NCBI GenBank assembly: GCA_018067325.1
Contig: JAGPUU010000139.1
Coordinates: 1 to 13,409, forward strand
DNA: 13,409 nucleotides
Direction: 5' to 3'
DNA from: Amphritea sp.
GTDB lineage: Bacteria; Pseudomonadota; Gammaproteobacteria; Pseudomonadales; Balneatricaceae
This document shows, piece after piece, positions 6,832-13,409 of this stretch. Position numbers and translations under genes: made by a program. Within the stretch, counting starts at the first letter, position 1, and the number at the start of each line of letters is the position of its first letter. The notes below the pieces were generated by a model, which worked only from the letters and a program-made list of their open reading frames with translations, ran no database searches and was not told the DNA's origin.

Positions 6832-7567
6832 CACCCTTACCTCCTTGATCATCACTTTCCGATTCTGGCTGATTCGCCTGATAAGCACGCCCCAGCTGCC
6901 AGAGCATCAATGCGGCGCCACAACCACCGGAACCCAGTACCATCGTCATAATCATAATCTGGTAACGTACGGCGATTAGTGGCGACACCCCTGACAGGAT
7001 TTGGCCGGTCATCATTCCTGGTAGTGAGACCAGCCCTACCGCCAGCAGGCTGTTAATCTGGGGTATCATCGCCGTCTGAAAGGCGGTAATCCTGGCTTTA
7101 GGTTCCGGCTTACCTTCCTCCAGTTCTGCATGATAACGCTCGGTGGCAAGGCTAATAGCGTTCATCGTATTGGCAAAATACATGCCTGCCAGAGGAATCA
7201 CGATCCGGGGTTCATACCAGGTTTCCACACCTATCACCAATACCAGAGAGATGAACAGATGTAAGCCCGTAGAACTGGCCAGCGCTATCAGCGTTGGCTT
7301 CAAATAGCTACGCTGATAGCCCAACGGGCGAAGCGCAATCCAGCTGGCAATACAGACCATCATTGTCAGAACCGCCGCTGTAATCCAGGGAGAGGGATTA
7401 TCAAACAGGGCCACCAGCACATAGCCCACGCCAATCAACTGCAGCGTCATCCGGGCAGCAGATAACAGCACTTCAGATGCCTTACCGGACCAGCGAGCAT
7501 AGACTATTGCGATCAACACAACCGGAATCGCGCACCAGGCAAGCGATAACCATGAGATAACATGCAT
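6824..7567 (-). CDS. fetB: FetB/YbbM-family (UPF0014) permease, no adjacent FetA
   Basis: About 247 residues and some seven membrane helices. UPF0014 hallmarks are RMTLQLIGVGYVL (about 39-51), PLAGMYFANTMNAISLATERY (about 125-145), and LPGMMTGQILSGVSPLIAVRYQI (about 182-204). In E. coli, FetB is the permease of the FetAB ABC exporter, linked to iron efflux and peroxide resistance, and its ATPase FetA is encoded beside it. Here no separate ATPase gene lies next to it: the gene upstream is a self-contained TMD-NBD exporter. The start is ATG at 7567, with GAGGA 8 bases upstream. A TTG at 7585 gives a longer reading whose extra codons contain that ribosome site, so I reject it. The C-terminal tail (SESDDQGGKGGE) doubles as the ribosome site of the next gene. 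The family is secure, the transported ion is inferred. Confidence 0.92.
   Translation of the reverse strand: MHVISWLSLAWCAIPVVLIAIVYARWSGKASEVLLSAARMTLQLIGVGYVLVALFDNPSPWITAAVLTMMVCIASWIALRPLGYQRSYLKPTLIALASSTGLHLFISLVLVIGVETWYEPRIVIPLAGMYFANTMNAISLATERYHAELEEGKPEPKARITAFQTAMIPQINSLLAVGLVSLPGMMTGQILSGVSPLIAVRYQIMIMTMVLGSGGCGAALMLWQLGRAYQANQPESESDDQGGKGGE
6839..6846 (-). promoter_or_regulatory. Strong ribosome binding site for the EamA gene, inside fetB
   Basis: AAGGAGGT on the minus strand is a full match to the anti-Shine-Dalgarno. It is read inside the last codons of fetB, where it encodes part of the QGGKGGE tail, and sits 7 bases before the GTG at 6831. It decides the start of the EamA gene and argues against the longer reading. 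Confidence 0.85.
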
Positions 7568-7568
7568 C

Positions 7569-7642
7569 CAGACTTTCCTCTGCAAAGCGGGCTTTAATCA
7601 GATCAGACTTGTATTACAGCAAGCACATATCACAACAGACTT
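7569..7642 (-). repeat. Three direct CAGACTT heptamers upstream of fetB
   Basis: CAGACTT (plus strand) occurs at 7569-7575, 7604-7610 and 7636-7642, with start-to-start spacings of 35 and 32 bases, close to three helical turns. The first copy lies between the fetB ribosome site and its ATG; the other two fill the gap before the ABC exporter stop. They could be binding sites for a regulator of the fetB-eamA-rhtB-nmo cluster. A TAGAAT hexamer (minus strand, about 7649-7644), five of six to the -10 consensus, lies next to the farthest copy, but no clear -35 goes with it. Confidence 0.35.
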
Positions 7643-7657
7643 ATTCTACACAAAAAT

Positions 7658-9490
7658 TCAGGTATCCATGCCGATAAAGCCACCGGACTGATGCGCCCAA
7701 AGGTGGGCATAAATCCCCCCTTGGCTGATCAGTTCCTGATGAGACCCCTGTTCGACGATCTGCCCCTGATCCATCACAATCAATCGGTCCATCGCTGCAA
7801 TCGTCGATAGCCTGTGAGCGAGAGCGATAACCGTTTTACCCGGCATCAGATTAGATAGACCACGCTGAATATCTGCTTCCACTTCTGAATCCAACGCCGA
7901 GGTTGCTTCATCCAGAACCAGGATCGGTGCATCTTTAAGAATAACCCGGGCAATGGCGATCCGCTGGCGCTGCCCGCCGGAAAGTTTCACACCACGCTCT
8001 CCCACCTCAGCGTCATATCCCGTCCGTCCGTCCCTATCACTCAACCCCAGAATAAACTCATGGGCCTCTGCTCGCCTTGCTGCGGCCAGCATTGCCTCCT
8101 CTGACGCATCCGGATGTCCATAAAGAATATTATCCCTCACACTACGGTGCAGCAGGGAAGTATCCTGGGTCACCATGCCTATCTGACTGCGTAAGCTCTC
8201 CTGCTGAACCTGACTTATATCTTGTCCATCAATGGTTATCCGTCCACCCGCAAGATCATGAAAACGCAATAACAGATTCACCAGTGTCGATTTACCCGCC
8301 CCTGAGCGGCCCACTACGCCGACCTTTTCACCCGGTTTGATATCCAGGTCTAGATGTTCCATTACGCCTTTAGTCTTGCCGTAATGAAAGGAGACATCTT
8401 CAAAGCGAATCTTCCCGATATCAACAGCCAGAGGCTCCGCCTCATCCCGGTCAGTTACCTCAAGCGGCTGAGACAGGGTATTCATGCCATCATTTACAGT
8501 ACCTATATTTTCAAACAGCGTACTCACTTCCCACATAATCCATTGAGACATGCCGTTCAGACGCAACGCCAGACTAAGAGCAATGGTGATAGCACCCACA
8601 CTTACCAGGCTGAAGCTCCAAAGATAGATTGAAACACCCGCAATAATGAAAACCAGCAGATAGTTAAGACACTGAACCATCACATTAAGACCGGTGGCTA
8701 AGCGCATCTGGCGATACACCGTATGCAGAAAACCATCCATGCTCTCGCGAGCATAATCGGATTCACGCTGACTGTGGGAAAACAGTTTTACGGTGGAGAT
8801 ATTGGTGTAACTGTCGACTACTCTTCCGGTCATCGATGAACGGGCATCAGCCTGCGTAGCTGAAATATCCCTTAAGCGGGGTACGAAATACCACATCAAT
8901 AAAGAGTAAACGACTAACCAACCTAGCAAGGGCAGCATCAGGCGGATATCCGACTGCGCCACCAATACCAACATCGACAAAAAATAGACCGCTATATATA
9001 CCAGCACATCAAGCAGCTTCATCACCGCTTCACGCACCGCCAATGAGGTTTGCATCACCTTAGTGGCAATCCGGCCGGCAAAATCATTTTGATAGAATGA
9101 AAGACCGGGTCGTAGTAGATAACGATGCGCTAACCAACGGATCGACATAGGGAAATTACCCAGCAGCACCTGATGTATAATCAGCGAGTGAAGCACCACT
9201 AATACCGGTAAGCCCACCAGCAGTATCACCCCAACGAGAGTGAGCGTATCACCCTCTTCCTGCCAAAAAGTCTCAGGTTGTTTAGTGCTGAGCCAGTCAA
9301 CCAACTGCCCCAGAAAACCAAATAGTGAAACCTCCAGTATCGCCAAAACTGCAGATAACAAAGCCATAAACAGAAGAGGCCACTCCATTCCACGCATATA
9401 GTAACGACAGAAAGCATAGATACCGGAAGGCGGCTGATCTGGTTCTTGTTCTGGATAGGGATTGGTTAAGCGTTCAAAAAATTGCAGCAT
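7658..9490 (-). CDS. ABC exporter with fused membrane and ATPase domains (MsbA/multidrug type)
   Basis: 610 residues, usual length for a half-transporter that works as a dimer. The membrane domain covers about residues 35-330 with six helices. The ATPase domain starts at about 360, with A-loop Y370, Walker A GRSGAGKST (394-402), Q-loop Q442, signature LSGGQ (503-507), Walker B ILVLDE (523-528) and switch H559 in ALAHRLST. All motifs are intact, so the protein should be active. Such exporters move lipids, peptides or drugs out of the cytoplasm or inner leaflet; the substrate cannot be read from sequence. The start ATG has a weak GGAT about 9 bases upstream. A gap of about 90 bases separates it from fetB, so it may be co-transcribed with or precede that cluster. 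It is divergent from the GGDEF-EAL gene. Confidence 0.95.
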   Translation of the reverse strand: MLQFFERLTNPYPEQEPDQPPSGIYAFCRYYMRGMEWPLLFMALLSAVLAILEVSLFGFLGQLVDWLSTKQPETFWQEEGDTLTLVGVILLVGLPVLVVLHSLIIHQVLLGNFPMSIRWLAHRYLLRPGLSFYQNDFAGRIATKVMQTSLAVREAVMKLLDVLVYIAVYFLSMLVLVAQSDIRLMLPLLGWLVVYSLLMWYFVPRLRDISATQADARSSMTGRVVDSYTNISTVKLFSHSQRESDYARESMDGFLHTVYRQMRLATGLNVMVQCLNYLLVFIIAGVSIYLWSFSLVSVGAITIALSLALRLNGMSQWIMWEVSTLFENIGTVNDGMNTLSQPLEVTDRDEAEPLAVDIGKIRFEDVSFHYGKTKGVMEHLDLDIKPGEKVGVVGRSGAGKSTLVNLLLRFHDLAGGRITIDGQDISQVQQESLRSQIGMVTQDTSLLHRSVRDNILYGHPDASEEAMLAAARRAEAHEFILGLSDRDGRTGYDAEVGERGVKLSGGQRQRIAIARVILKDAPILVLDEATSALDSEVEADIQRGLSNLMPGKTVIALAHRLSTIAAMDRLIVMDQGQIVEQGSHQELISQGGIYAHLWAHQSGGFIGMDT

Positions 9491-9778
9491 TATTAGATCC
9501 GAAGACTGTACGCGTTACACAGCGAGTGATAACGGAGGGAAATAATACCCTAAAACAAAGCCGTTACATATATTTGGAATGGACGGATAATTTGTCACTA
9601 GCTGAAGACAAGCCGGTGATTTTCAATCACCATTTTGAACAGTAAAACTGTTAAAACTTAACCTATCTGAGCTAAGCTAAGATAACATATCAATCAATTT
9701 TTCAGGTTTTCATAAATACGTCCAGTGAATCATTTTTATATTTTTTCTATCGCATTCAGACCTTATGGATATGCATGA
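9491..9778. promoter_or_regulatory. Divergent intergenic region between the ABC exporter and the GGDEF-EAL gene
   Basis: 288 bases without a convincing gene. It must carry the promoters of both divergent genes. For the exporter (minus strand), a TATTAT hexamer at 9547-9542 is a possible -10 without a good -35. For the plus-strand gene, TTGAAC at 9635-9640 with TAACCT 18 bases later (9659-9664) is a weak candidate, and the last 100 bases are very AT-rich. The middle holds a run of inverted repeats (9592-9684), listed separately. Confidence 0.5.
9592..9684. repeat. Run of five inverted repeats (dyads)
   Basis: Five dyads follow each other. At 9592-9611, TTGTC/GACAA arms form an imperfect palindrome centred on AGCT (7 of 10). 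At 9615-9631, GGTGATT/AATCACC form a perfect 7-base stem with a 3-base loop. At 9638-9652, AACAGT/ACTGTT form a perfect 6-base stem with a 3-base spacer. At 9650-9662, GTTAA/TTAAC pair across a 3-base spacer. At 9664-9684, a 21-base near-palindrome with arms TATCTGAGCT and AGCTAAGATA matches 9 of 10 around a single central A. No T tract follows any of them, so they look more like operators or a structured leader/RNA than terminators. Confidence 0.6.
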
Positions 9779-12700
9779 ATGGTTTTTCCCCGCTTTTTAC
9801 CGACATCACTACATAACCGGGTCTTAATACTGACGCTGGCGGGCTTTCTTATCTCAGCGGTCGCGATTACCACGTTGATTTTCCGTTATATCCAAAATGA
9901 TTCTATTCATCTATTGGTTGAACAGCAGCAAACCATGGTTGATATGGTGTCACGGCAGATGGATTCTGCTCTGCAAAAAAGAATGCTTGATCTGGAGAAA
10001 TTTGCCGGCACGCTCCATTCAAGAACCAAACTGCATTCTAACAACAAAATTCAAGAGGCATTGAAGCAGGACACCCTCCTACAGTCTCTATTTAATGGCG
10101 GCTTAGTGGTAGCCAACCGGCAGGGAATTTCTGTTGTTGACTACCCTATGGTACCCAACCGTACAGGCATCGACTTTTCTGACCGGAGACATATACAAAA
10201 GGCCCGCAGCAAGAAAGCATCTGTTATCTCCAAGCCCCTGGTCGGCAAAGGACTAAACACTCCTCTTTTTGTTATTAACTCTCCCATAATATCGGCCTCT
10301 GGTGAGATACTCGGTTTTATATTTGGCGTGAATGTATTGGCTGATGACAACCTGTTAAAAGAGATCTCACGACAGAATTTCAGCGACGGCGGTCGCATGA
10401 TGATCATCGATCCAAATTTGAAAATTTTCGTCACGGACACCCAAACAGGCATCCCCCTGGAAAGCTATCTAAAAGATAAACACTGCCAATGCATAGAAGC
10501 GATATTAGATGGCAATCAATCAGGTATAAGCTTGGACCTTCTCGGTAACAGCATTATCTATGCCTCCGCTGAAATAGATAAGATGGACTGGATTGTCATC
10601 CGAACTTACCCACTGCAAAAAGCGATGGTTACCATTAATCAGCTCACCAATAAGATCGTTCTGGTAAGCCTCGTTATTATTCTGTTAATGGGCTTAATAA
10701 TCGCCTTTTTCTTAAAACAGCTTCTGACACCTCTGACTCAAGCATCACGAGAGATTCGTAAAATGGCTGACGGCCAACTCTCAGAACACATGCTGACAGT
10801 CCGTAGTCATGACGAAGTCGGCCAATTAATCCAGGCGTTCAACCAGCTTCACAGAACCCGCTATCGCTATGAGCATGCCCTTAAGGAGTCAGAAGAGCGC
10901 TACCGGTTGACAATGGAAGCAACCGAAACCGGCTTGTGGAGCTGGGATTTGACTGATGATTCCATTCACTGGGATAGCCAGTGCTATAAAATGCTGGGAT
11001 TTAAAGATCAGGCATTTCAGCTTACCCGAAAGTTATTCCGTAAGTTAATGCACCCAGAAGATCAGATTCGTTTCTATATTAATTTCTTGCCACAGATGCT
11101 CAACAATCACACCGCTGAAATCGAAGTTAGATTACTTACTAATGATAACAAGTGGCTTTGGGTTCAAAGCAGGGGTAAACCGATCCGCTTCGGGCGGAAT
11201 AATCATCCACTCTGTATTGCTGGCACTCATCTGAATTTTGAGAAGCAGAGGCAGACTGAACAATTGCACTTAGCCGCCGCAGCATTTGAAGCTAATGATG
11301 CCATTATGATTGTTGACTCAGAGGGTAAGATTGCCAAGGTCAATAATGCGTTCAGCAAGATCACTGGCTACTCCGGAGAAGACACGATAGGTCAATCTCC
11401 AGCCCTACTGAGTTCCGGTATTCATAAAGATCCTTTCTACACCGAGATGCGCAAAAGCCTTAATCAAACGGGTAAATGGCAGGGTGAAATCTGGAATCGG
11501 CATAAAGAGGGTGAAGTTTATATCGCCTGGTTAAATATCAACACACTCTACAACGATGACGGTAGTATCTACCAACGCATCGCAATTTTCTCTGATATTA
11601 CCGAAAAGAAACGCACCGAAGAGCTAATTTGGAAACAGGCAAACTTTGACCCCCTTACCAATCTACCCAACCGCCGAATGTTCATGGATCGCCTGGCTCA
11701 GGAGATTCGCCTGGCTTCCCGTTCAGAAACATCTCTGGCCTTATTGTTTCTAGACCTTGACCGTTTCAAAGAGGTAAATGACACTCTGGGACACAATGTC
11801 GGGGATCAATTACTGGTAGAAGTCGCAAACCGATTCAGAAAGCTGGTTCGTAGCAGTGATACCATCGCCCGGCTGGGCGGTGATGAATTTACTATTATCC
11901 TGCCACAGATTGACAACAACGCGCAGGTCGATCAGGTCGCCAATAAGATATTGGCCATTCTGAAACAACCTTTTGAGATAAACCAAGAATCTCTCAATAT
12001 ATCTGCAAGCATCGGTGCGACTCTCTATCCTCAGGACGGAGAATATGCCGAACAACTGATTAAGAACGCTGACCAGGCGATGTATGCAGCAAAAGATGCT
12101 GGGCGCAGCACACTGCATTACTTTACCCCCAGCATGCAAACTCTGGCGCTTAAGCGGGCAACCCTGATCAAAGAGTTACGCAAGGCGATTGATGAATCTC
12201 AGTTCCAACTCTATTATCAACCAATAATCGACCTACAGAGTCGAAGGGTTATTAAAGCTGAAGCACTGATACGCTGGAATCACCCGGTTCAAGGGTTACA
12301 AAATCCCCATCAGTTTATACAGGAAGCAGAAGAGAGCGGCCTGATTTTAGAAATTGACGATTGGGGTTTCAGAGAAGCGTTACAACAGATCAGTCTATGG
12401 CGCTCAGCGCTGTCCCCCGACCTTCAACTGTGTGTAAATACATCAGCAGCCCATTTTGAAAGTAGCTCTGTCAGCTCTGTACCGGAACGCTGGATTCAAC
12501 TAATCAAGGAATCCGATATTAATGGTGCAACGCTTAATAGTTCATCTGCCGAGAAATCATTTATCGGAATTGAAATCAAAGAACATCTGTTAACCGAGTC
12601 TTCCGCTGAGACCAAACAGCGAATACAACAGCTCAGAGAGGTAAATATACAAGTAACGTTGGACAATTTTGGCGCGGGCTTCTCATCCCTGACCCATCTG

Positions 12701-12985
12701 AACCAATTGGATATTGACTATATAAAGATTGATAGAGACTTTATTCGCACGCTGCAGTCAGATACCAATAATATGGTTCTTTGCAATGCCATCATAGTCA
12801 TGGCTCATACCCTTGGGCTTAAGGTGATAGCAGAGGGTGTTGAAACCCATGAACAACAAGAGCTCCTACTGCAGGCCAATTGTGACTATGTTCAAGGGTT
12901 CTATTATGAAAAAGCGATGACTGCAGAGCAATTTGAACGCTGGTATGTTGAATTTAGCGAACAGAAAATAGCTCTGGCTAACTAA
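9779..12985 (+). CDS. Membrane-bound Cache-HAMP-PAS-PAS-GGDEF-EAL c-di-GMP signalling protein
   Basis: 1068 residues. Order: membrane helix at about 15-36; extracytoplasmic double-Cache sensor at about 40-285 (GIDFSDRRHIQKARS; SPIISASGEILGFIFGV); second helix at 292-313; HAMP at about 314-366; PAS at about 372-487, ending in an HPED and KWLWVQSRG region; PAS at about 497-610, ending IFSDITEKKRTEE; GGDEF at about 620-785; EAL at about 795-1055. The cyclase site RLGGDEF (700-704) is intact and preceded by an inhibitory RxxD site, R691-SS-D694. In the EAL domain E828, N887, E932, D962, K983, E1019 and Q1039 are present, but the DDFG motif reads DNFG (N963), and a Ser-rich insert of about 13 residues lies between N887 and E932. 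Cyclase activity is thus likely; phosphodiesterase activity is uncertain. The ATG at 9779 follows an in-frame TGA directly, with GGAT 8 bases upstream. Confidence 0.95.
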   Translation: MVFPRFLPTSLHNRVLILTLAGFLISAVAITTLIFRYIQNDSIHLLVEQQQTMVDMVSRQMDSALQKRMLDLEKFAGTLHSRTKLHSNNKIQEALKQDTLLQSLFNGGLVVANRQGISVVDYPMVPNRTGIDFSDRRHIQKARSKKASVISKPLVGKGLNTPLFVINSPIISASGEILGFIFGVNVLADDNLLKEISRQNFSDGGRMMIIDPNLKIFVTDTQTGIPLESYLKDKHCQCIEAILDGNQSGISLDLLGNSIIYASAEIDKMDWIVIRTYPLQKAMVTINQLTNKIVLVSLVIILLMGLIIAFFLKQLLTPLTQASREIRKMADGQLSEHMLTVRSHDEVGQLIQAFNQLHRTRYRYEHALKESEERYRLTMEATETGLWSWDLTDDSIHWDSQCYKMLGFKDQAFQLTRKLFRKLMHPEDQIRFYINFLPQMLNNHTAEIEVRLLTNDNKWLWVQSRGKPIRFGRNNHPLCIAGTHLNFEKQRQTEQLHLAAAAFEANDAIMIVDSEGKIAKVNNAFSKITGYSGEDTIGQSPALLSSGIHKDPFYTEMRKSLNQTGKWQGEIWNRHKEGEVYIAWLNINTLYNDDGSIYQRIAIFSDITEKKRTEELIWKQANFDPLTNLPNRRMFMDRLAQEIRLASRSETSLALLFLDLDRFKEVNDTLGHNVGDQLLVEVANRFRKLVRSSDTIARLGGDEFTIILPQIDNNAQVDQVANKILAILKQPFEINQESLNISASIGATLYPQDGEYAEQLIKNADQAMYAAKDAGRSTLHYFTPSMQTLALKRATLIKELRKAIDESQFQLYYQPIIDLQSRRVIKAEALIRWNHPVQGLQNPHQFIQEAEESGLILEIDDWGFREALQQISLWRSALSPDLQLCVNTSAAHFESSSVSSVPERWIQLIKESDINGATLNSSSAEKSFIGIEIKEHLLTESSAETKQRIQQLREVNIQVTLDNFGAGFSSLTHLNQLDIDYIKIDRDFIRTLQSDTNNMVLCNAIIVMAHTLGLKVIAEGVETHEQQELLLQANCDYVQGFYYEKAMTAEQFERWYVEFSEQKIALAN

Positions 12986-12988
12986 TAA

Positions 12989-13409
12989 TTAAAAAACCGA
13001 AGGATGGAGGGCTGCCGCTTTAACCTCCAGATAGTTATCTAAAAACAGATCAACTACCTGCGGATCAAAATGGATCCCTGCCTGCTCCTGAAGATAAAAC
13101 ATTACCTGATCCTCAGGCCAGGACTCTTTATAAACCCGTTTCTCCACCAACGCATCCCAAACATCAATGATGGCAAACAGCCTTGCCGCTAATGGGATTT
13201 CTTCCCCTTTAAGCCCTTCTGGATAACCACTACCATTCCACCGTTCATGATGATAGTAAGGAATATCAATAGAGGGCTGGAGAAATTCAATATCCTGCAT
13301 CATGTCCCGGGCAATCACCGGATGCTGTTTCATCACTTCCCACTCCTCTTCATTGAGAGGACCAGGCTTGATTAAAATACTATCAGGAATACCTACTTTA
13401 CCGGCGTCA
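12989..13409 (-). CDS. HD-GYP domain c-di-GMP phosphodiesterase, 5' end cut by window
   Basis: The reading frame is open to the right edge; the first readable residues, DAGKVGIPDSILIKPGP, begin at what should be the Asp of the catalytic HD pair. Then follow NEEEWEVMKQHP, the H-H-E-x-W-x-G-x-G-Y-P signature (HHERWNGSGYPEGLKGEEIPLAARL) and FAIIDVWDALVEKRVYKESW, ending with GIHFDPQVVDLFLDN and a short tail. About 140 residues are visible. This is the C-terminal two thirds of an HD-GYP domain; sensory or receiver domains, if any, lie outside. HD-GYP enzymes hydrolyse c-di-GMP with a metal centre. An ATG at 13336 is internal to the domain and is not the start. The stop is 3 bases from that of the GGDEF-EAL gene, in convergent orientation. 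Confidence 0.93.
   Translation of the reverse strand, partial: DAGKVGIPDSILIKPGPLNEEEWEVMKQHPVIARDMMQDIEFLQPSIDIPYYHHERWNGSGYPEGLKGEEIPLAARLFAIIDVWDALVEKRVYKESWPEDQVMFYLQEQAGIHFDPQVVDLFLDNYLEVKAAALHPSVF

Noticed and set aside
9615..9637. GGTGATT/AATCACC hairpin as an intrinsic terminator
   Set aside because: Only four T follow on the plus strand and none on the minus, and no gene reads into it from either side, since both neighbours are transcribed outward.
10141..10452. 103-residue minus-strand open frame inside the GGDEF-EAL gene
   Set aside because: The opposite strand encodes a conserved Cache domain; the composition of this frame shows no domain signal.
11810..12139. 109-residue minus-strand open frame
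   Set aside because: It is antisense to the GGDEF domain, where the plus frame has the RLGGDEF and RxxD motifs; no ribosome site or domain.
13325..13336. ATG at 13336 as the start of a 115-residue protein
   Set aside because: The frame stays open to the window edge and the residues upstream (DAGKVGIPDSIL...) are core HD-GYP sequence, so the gene is simply truncated by the window.

Overview
The window looks like ordinary chromosome from a free-living, probably marine or aquatic gammaproteobacterium, possibly from the Oceanospirillales/Pseudomonadales range. This is an inference from gene content (moxR-DUF58-tgpA module, SlyD-type FKBP, FetB, large c-di-GMP proteins), balanced base composition by eye and Shine-Dalgarno-led genes. 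No species can be named from the sequence alone. I see no tRNA, rRNA, insertion sequence, integrase or CRISPR array. Almost all of the window is coding, and all genes but one lie on the minus strand.

Region 1 (1-3471, minus): a three-gene module read right to left, MoxR AAA+ ATPase, two-helix DUF58 membrane protein, then a TgpA-type membrane transglutaminase that runs off the left edge. Spacing is 9 bases, then a GTGA overlap, so it is almost certainly one operon.

Region 2 (3550-4077, minus): a single SlyD-like FKBP prolyl isomerase with a short His-rich tail, closed by a strong intrinsic terminator.

Region 3 (4190-9490, minus): a transport-rich run consisting of a full-length ABC exporter, a FetB-family permease without an adjacent FetA ATPase, an EamA/DMT exporter, a LysE/RhtB exporter and a nitronate monooxygenase. 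Spacing and overlaps (fetB/eamA overlap 8 bases; rhtB ends TAG TAA directly before the nmo ATG) indicate that the last four are co-transcribed. Two starts should be moved downstream from the longest ORF: eamA to a GTG behind a perfect AAGGAGGT, and fetB to an ATG behind GAGGA.

Region 4 (9491-13409): a 288-base divergent intergenic region with an unusual run of inverted repeats, then on the plus strand a 1068-residue Cache-HAMP-PAS-PAS-GGDEF-EAL protein. It meets tail to tail, with only 3 bases between stops, a minus-strand HD-GYP gene that enters from the right edge. The right end therefore pairs a c-di-GMP synthase/EAL hybrid with a c-di-GMP phosphodiesterase of the other (HD-GYP) class.

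I found no clear new defence or mobile system. The points most worth a second look are the dyad cluster at 9592-9684, the DNFG substitution and Ser-rich insertion in the EAL domain, the FetB lacking FetA in an exporter/nitronate-monooxygenase cluster, and three spaced CAGACTT heptamers in front of fetB.
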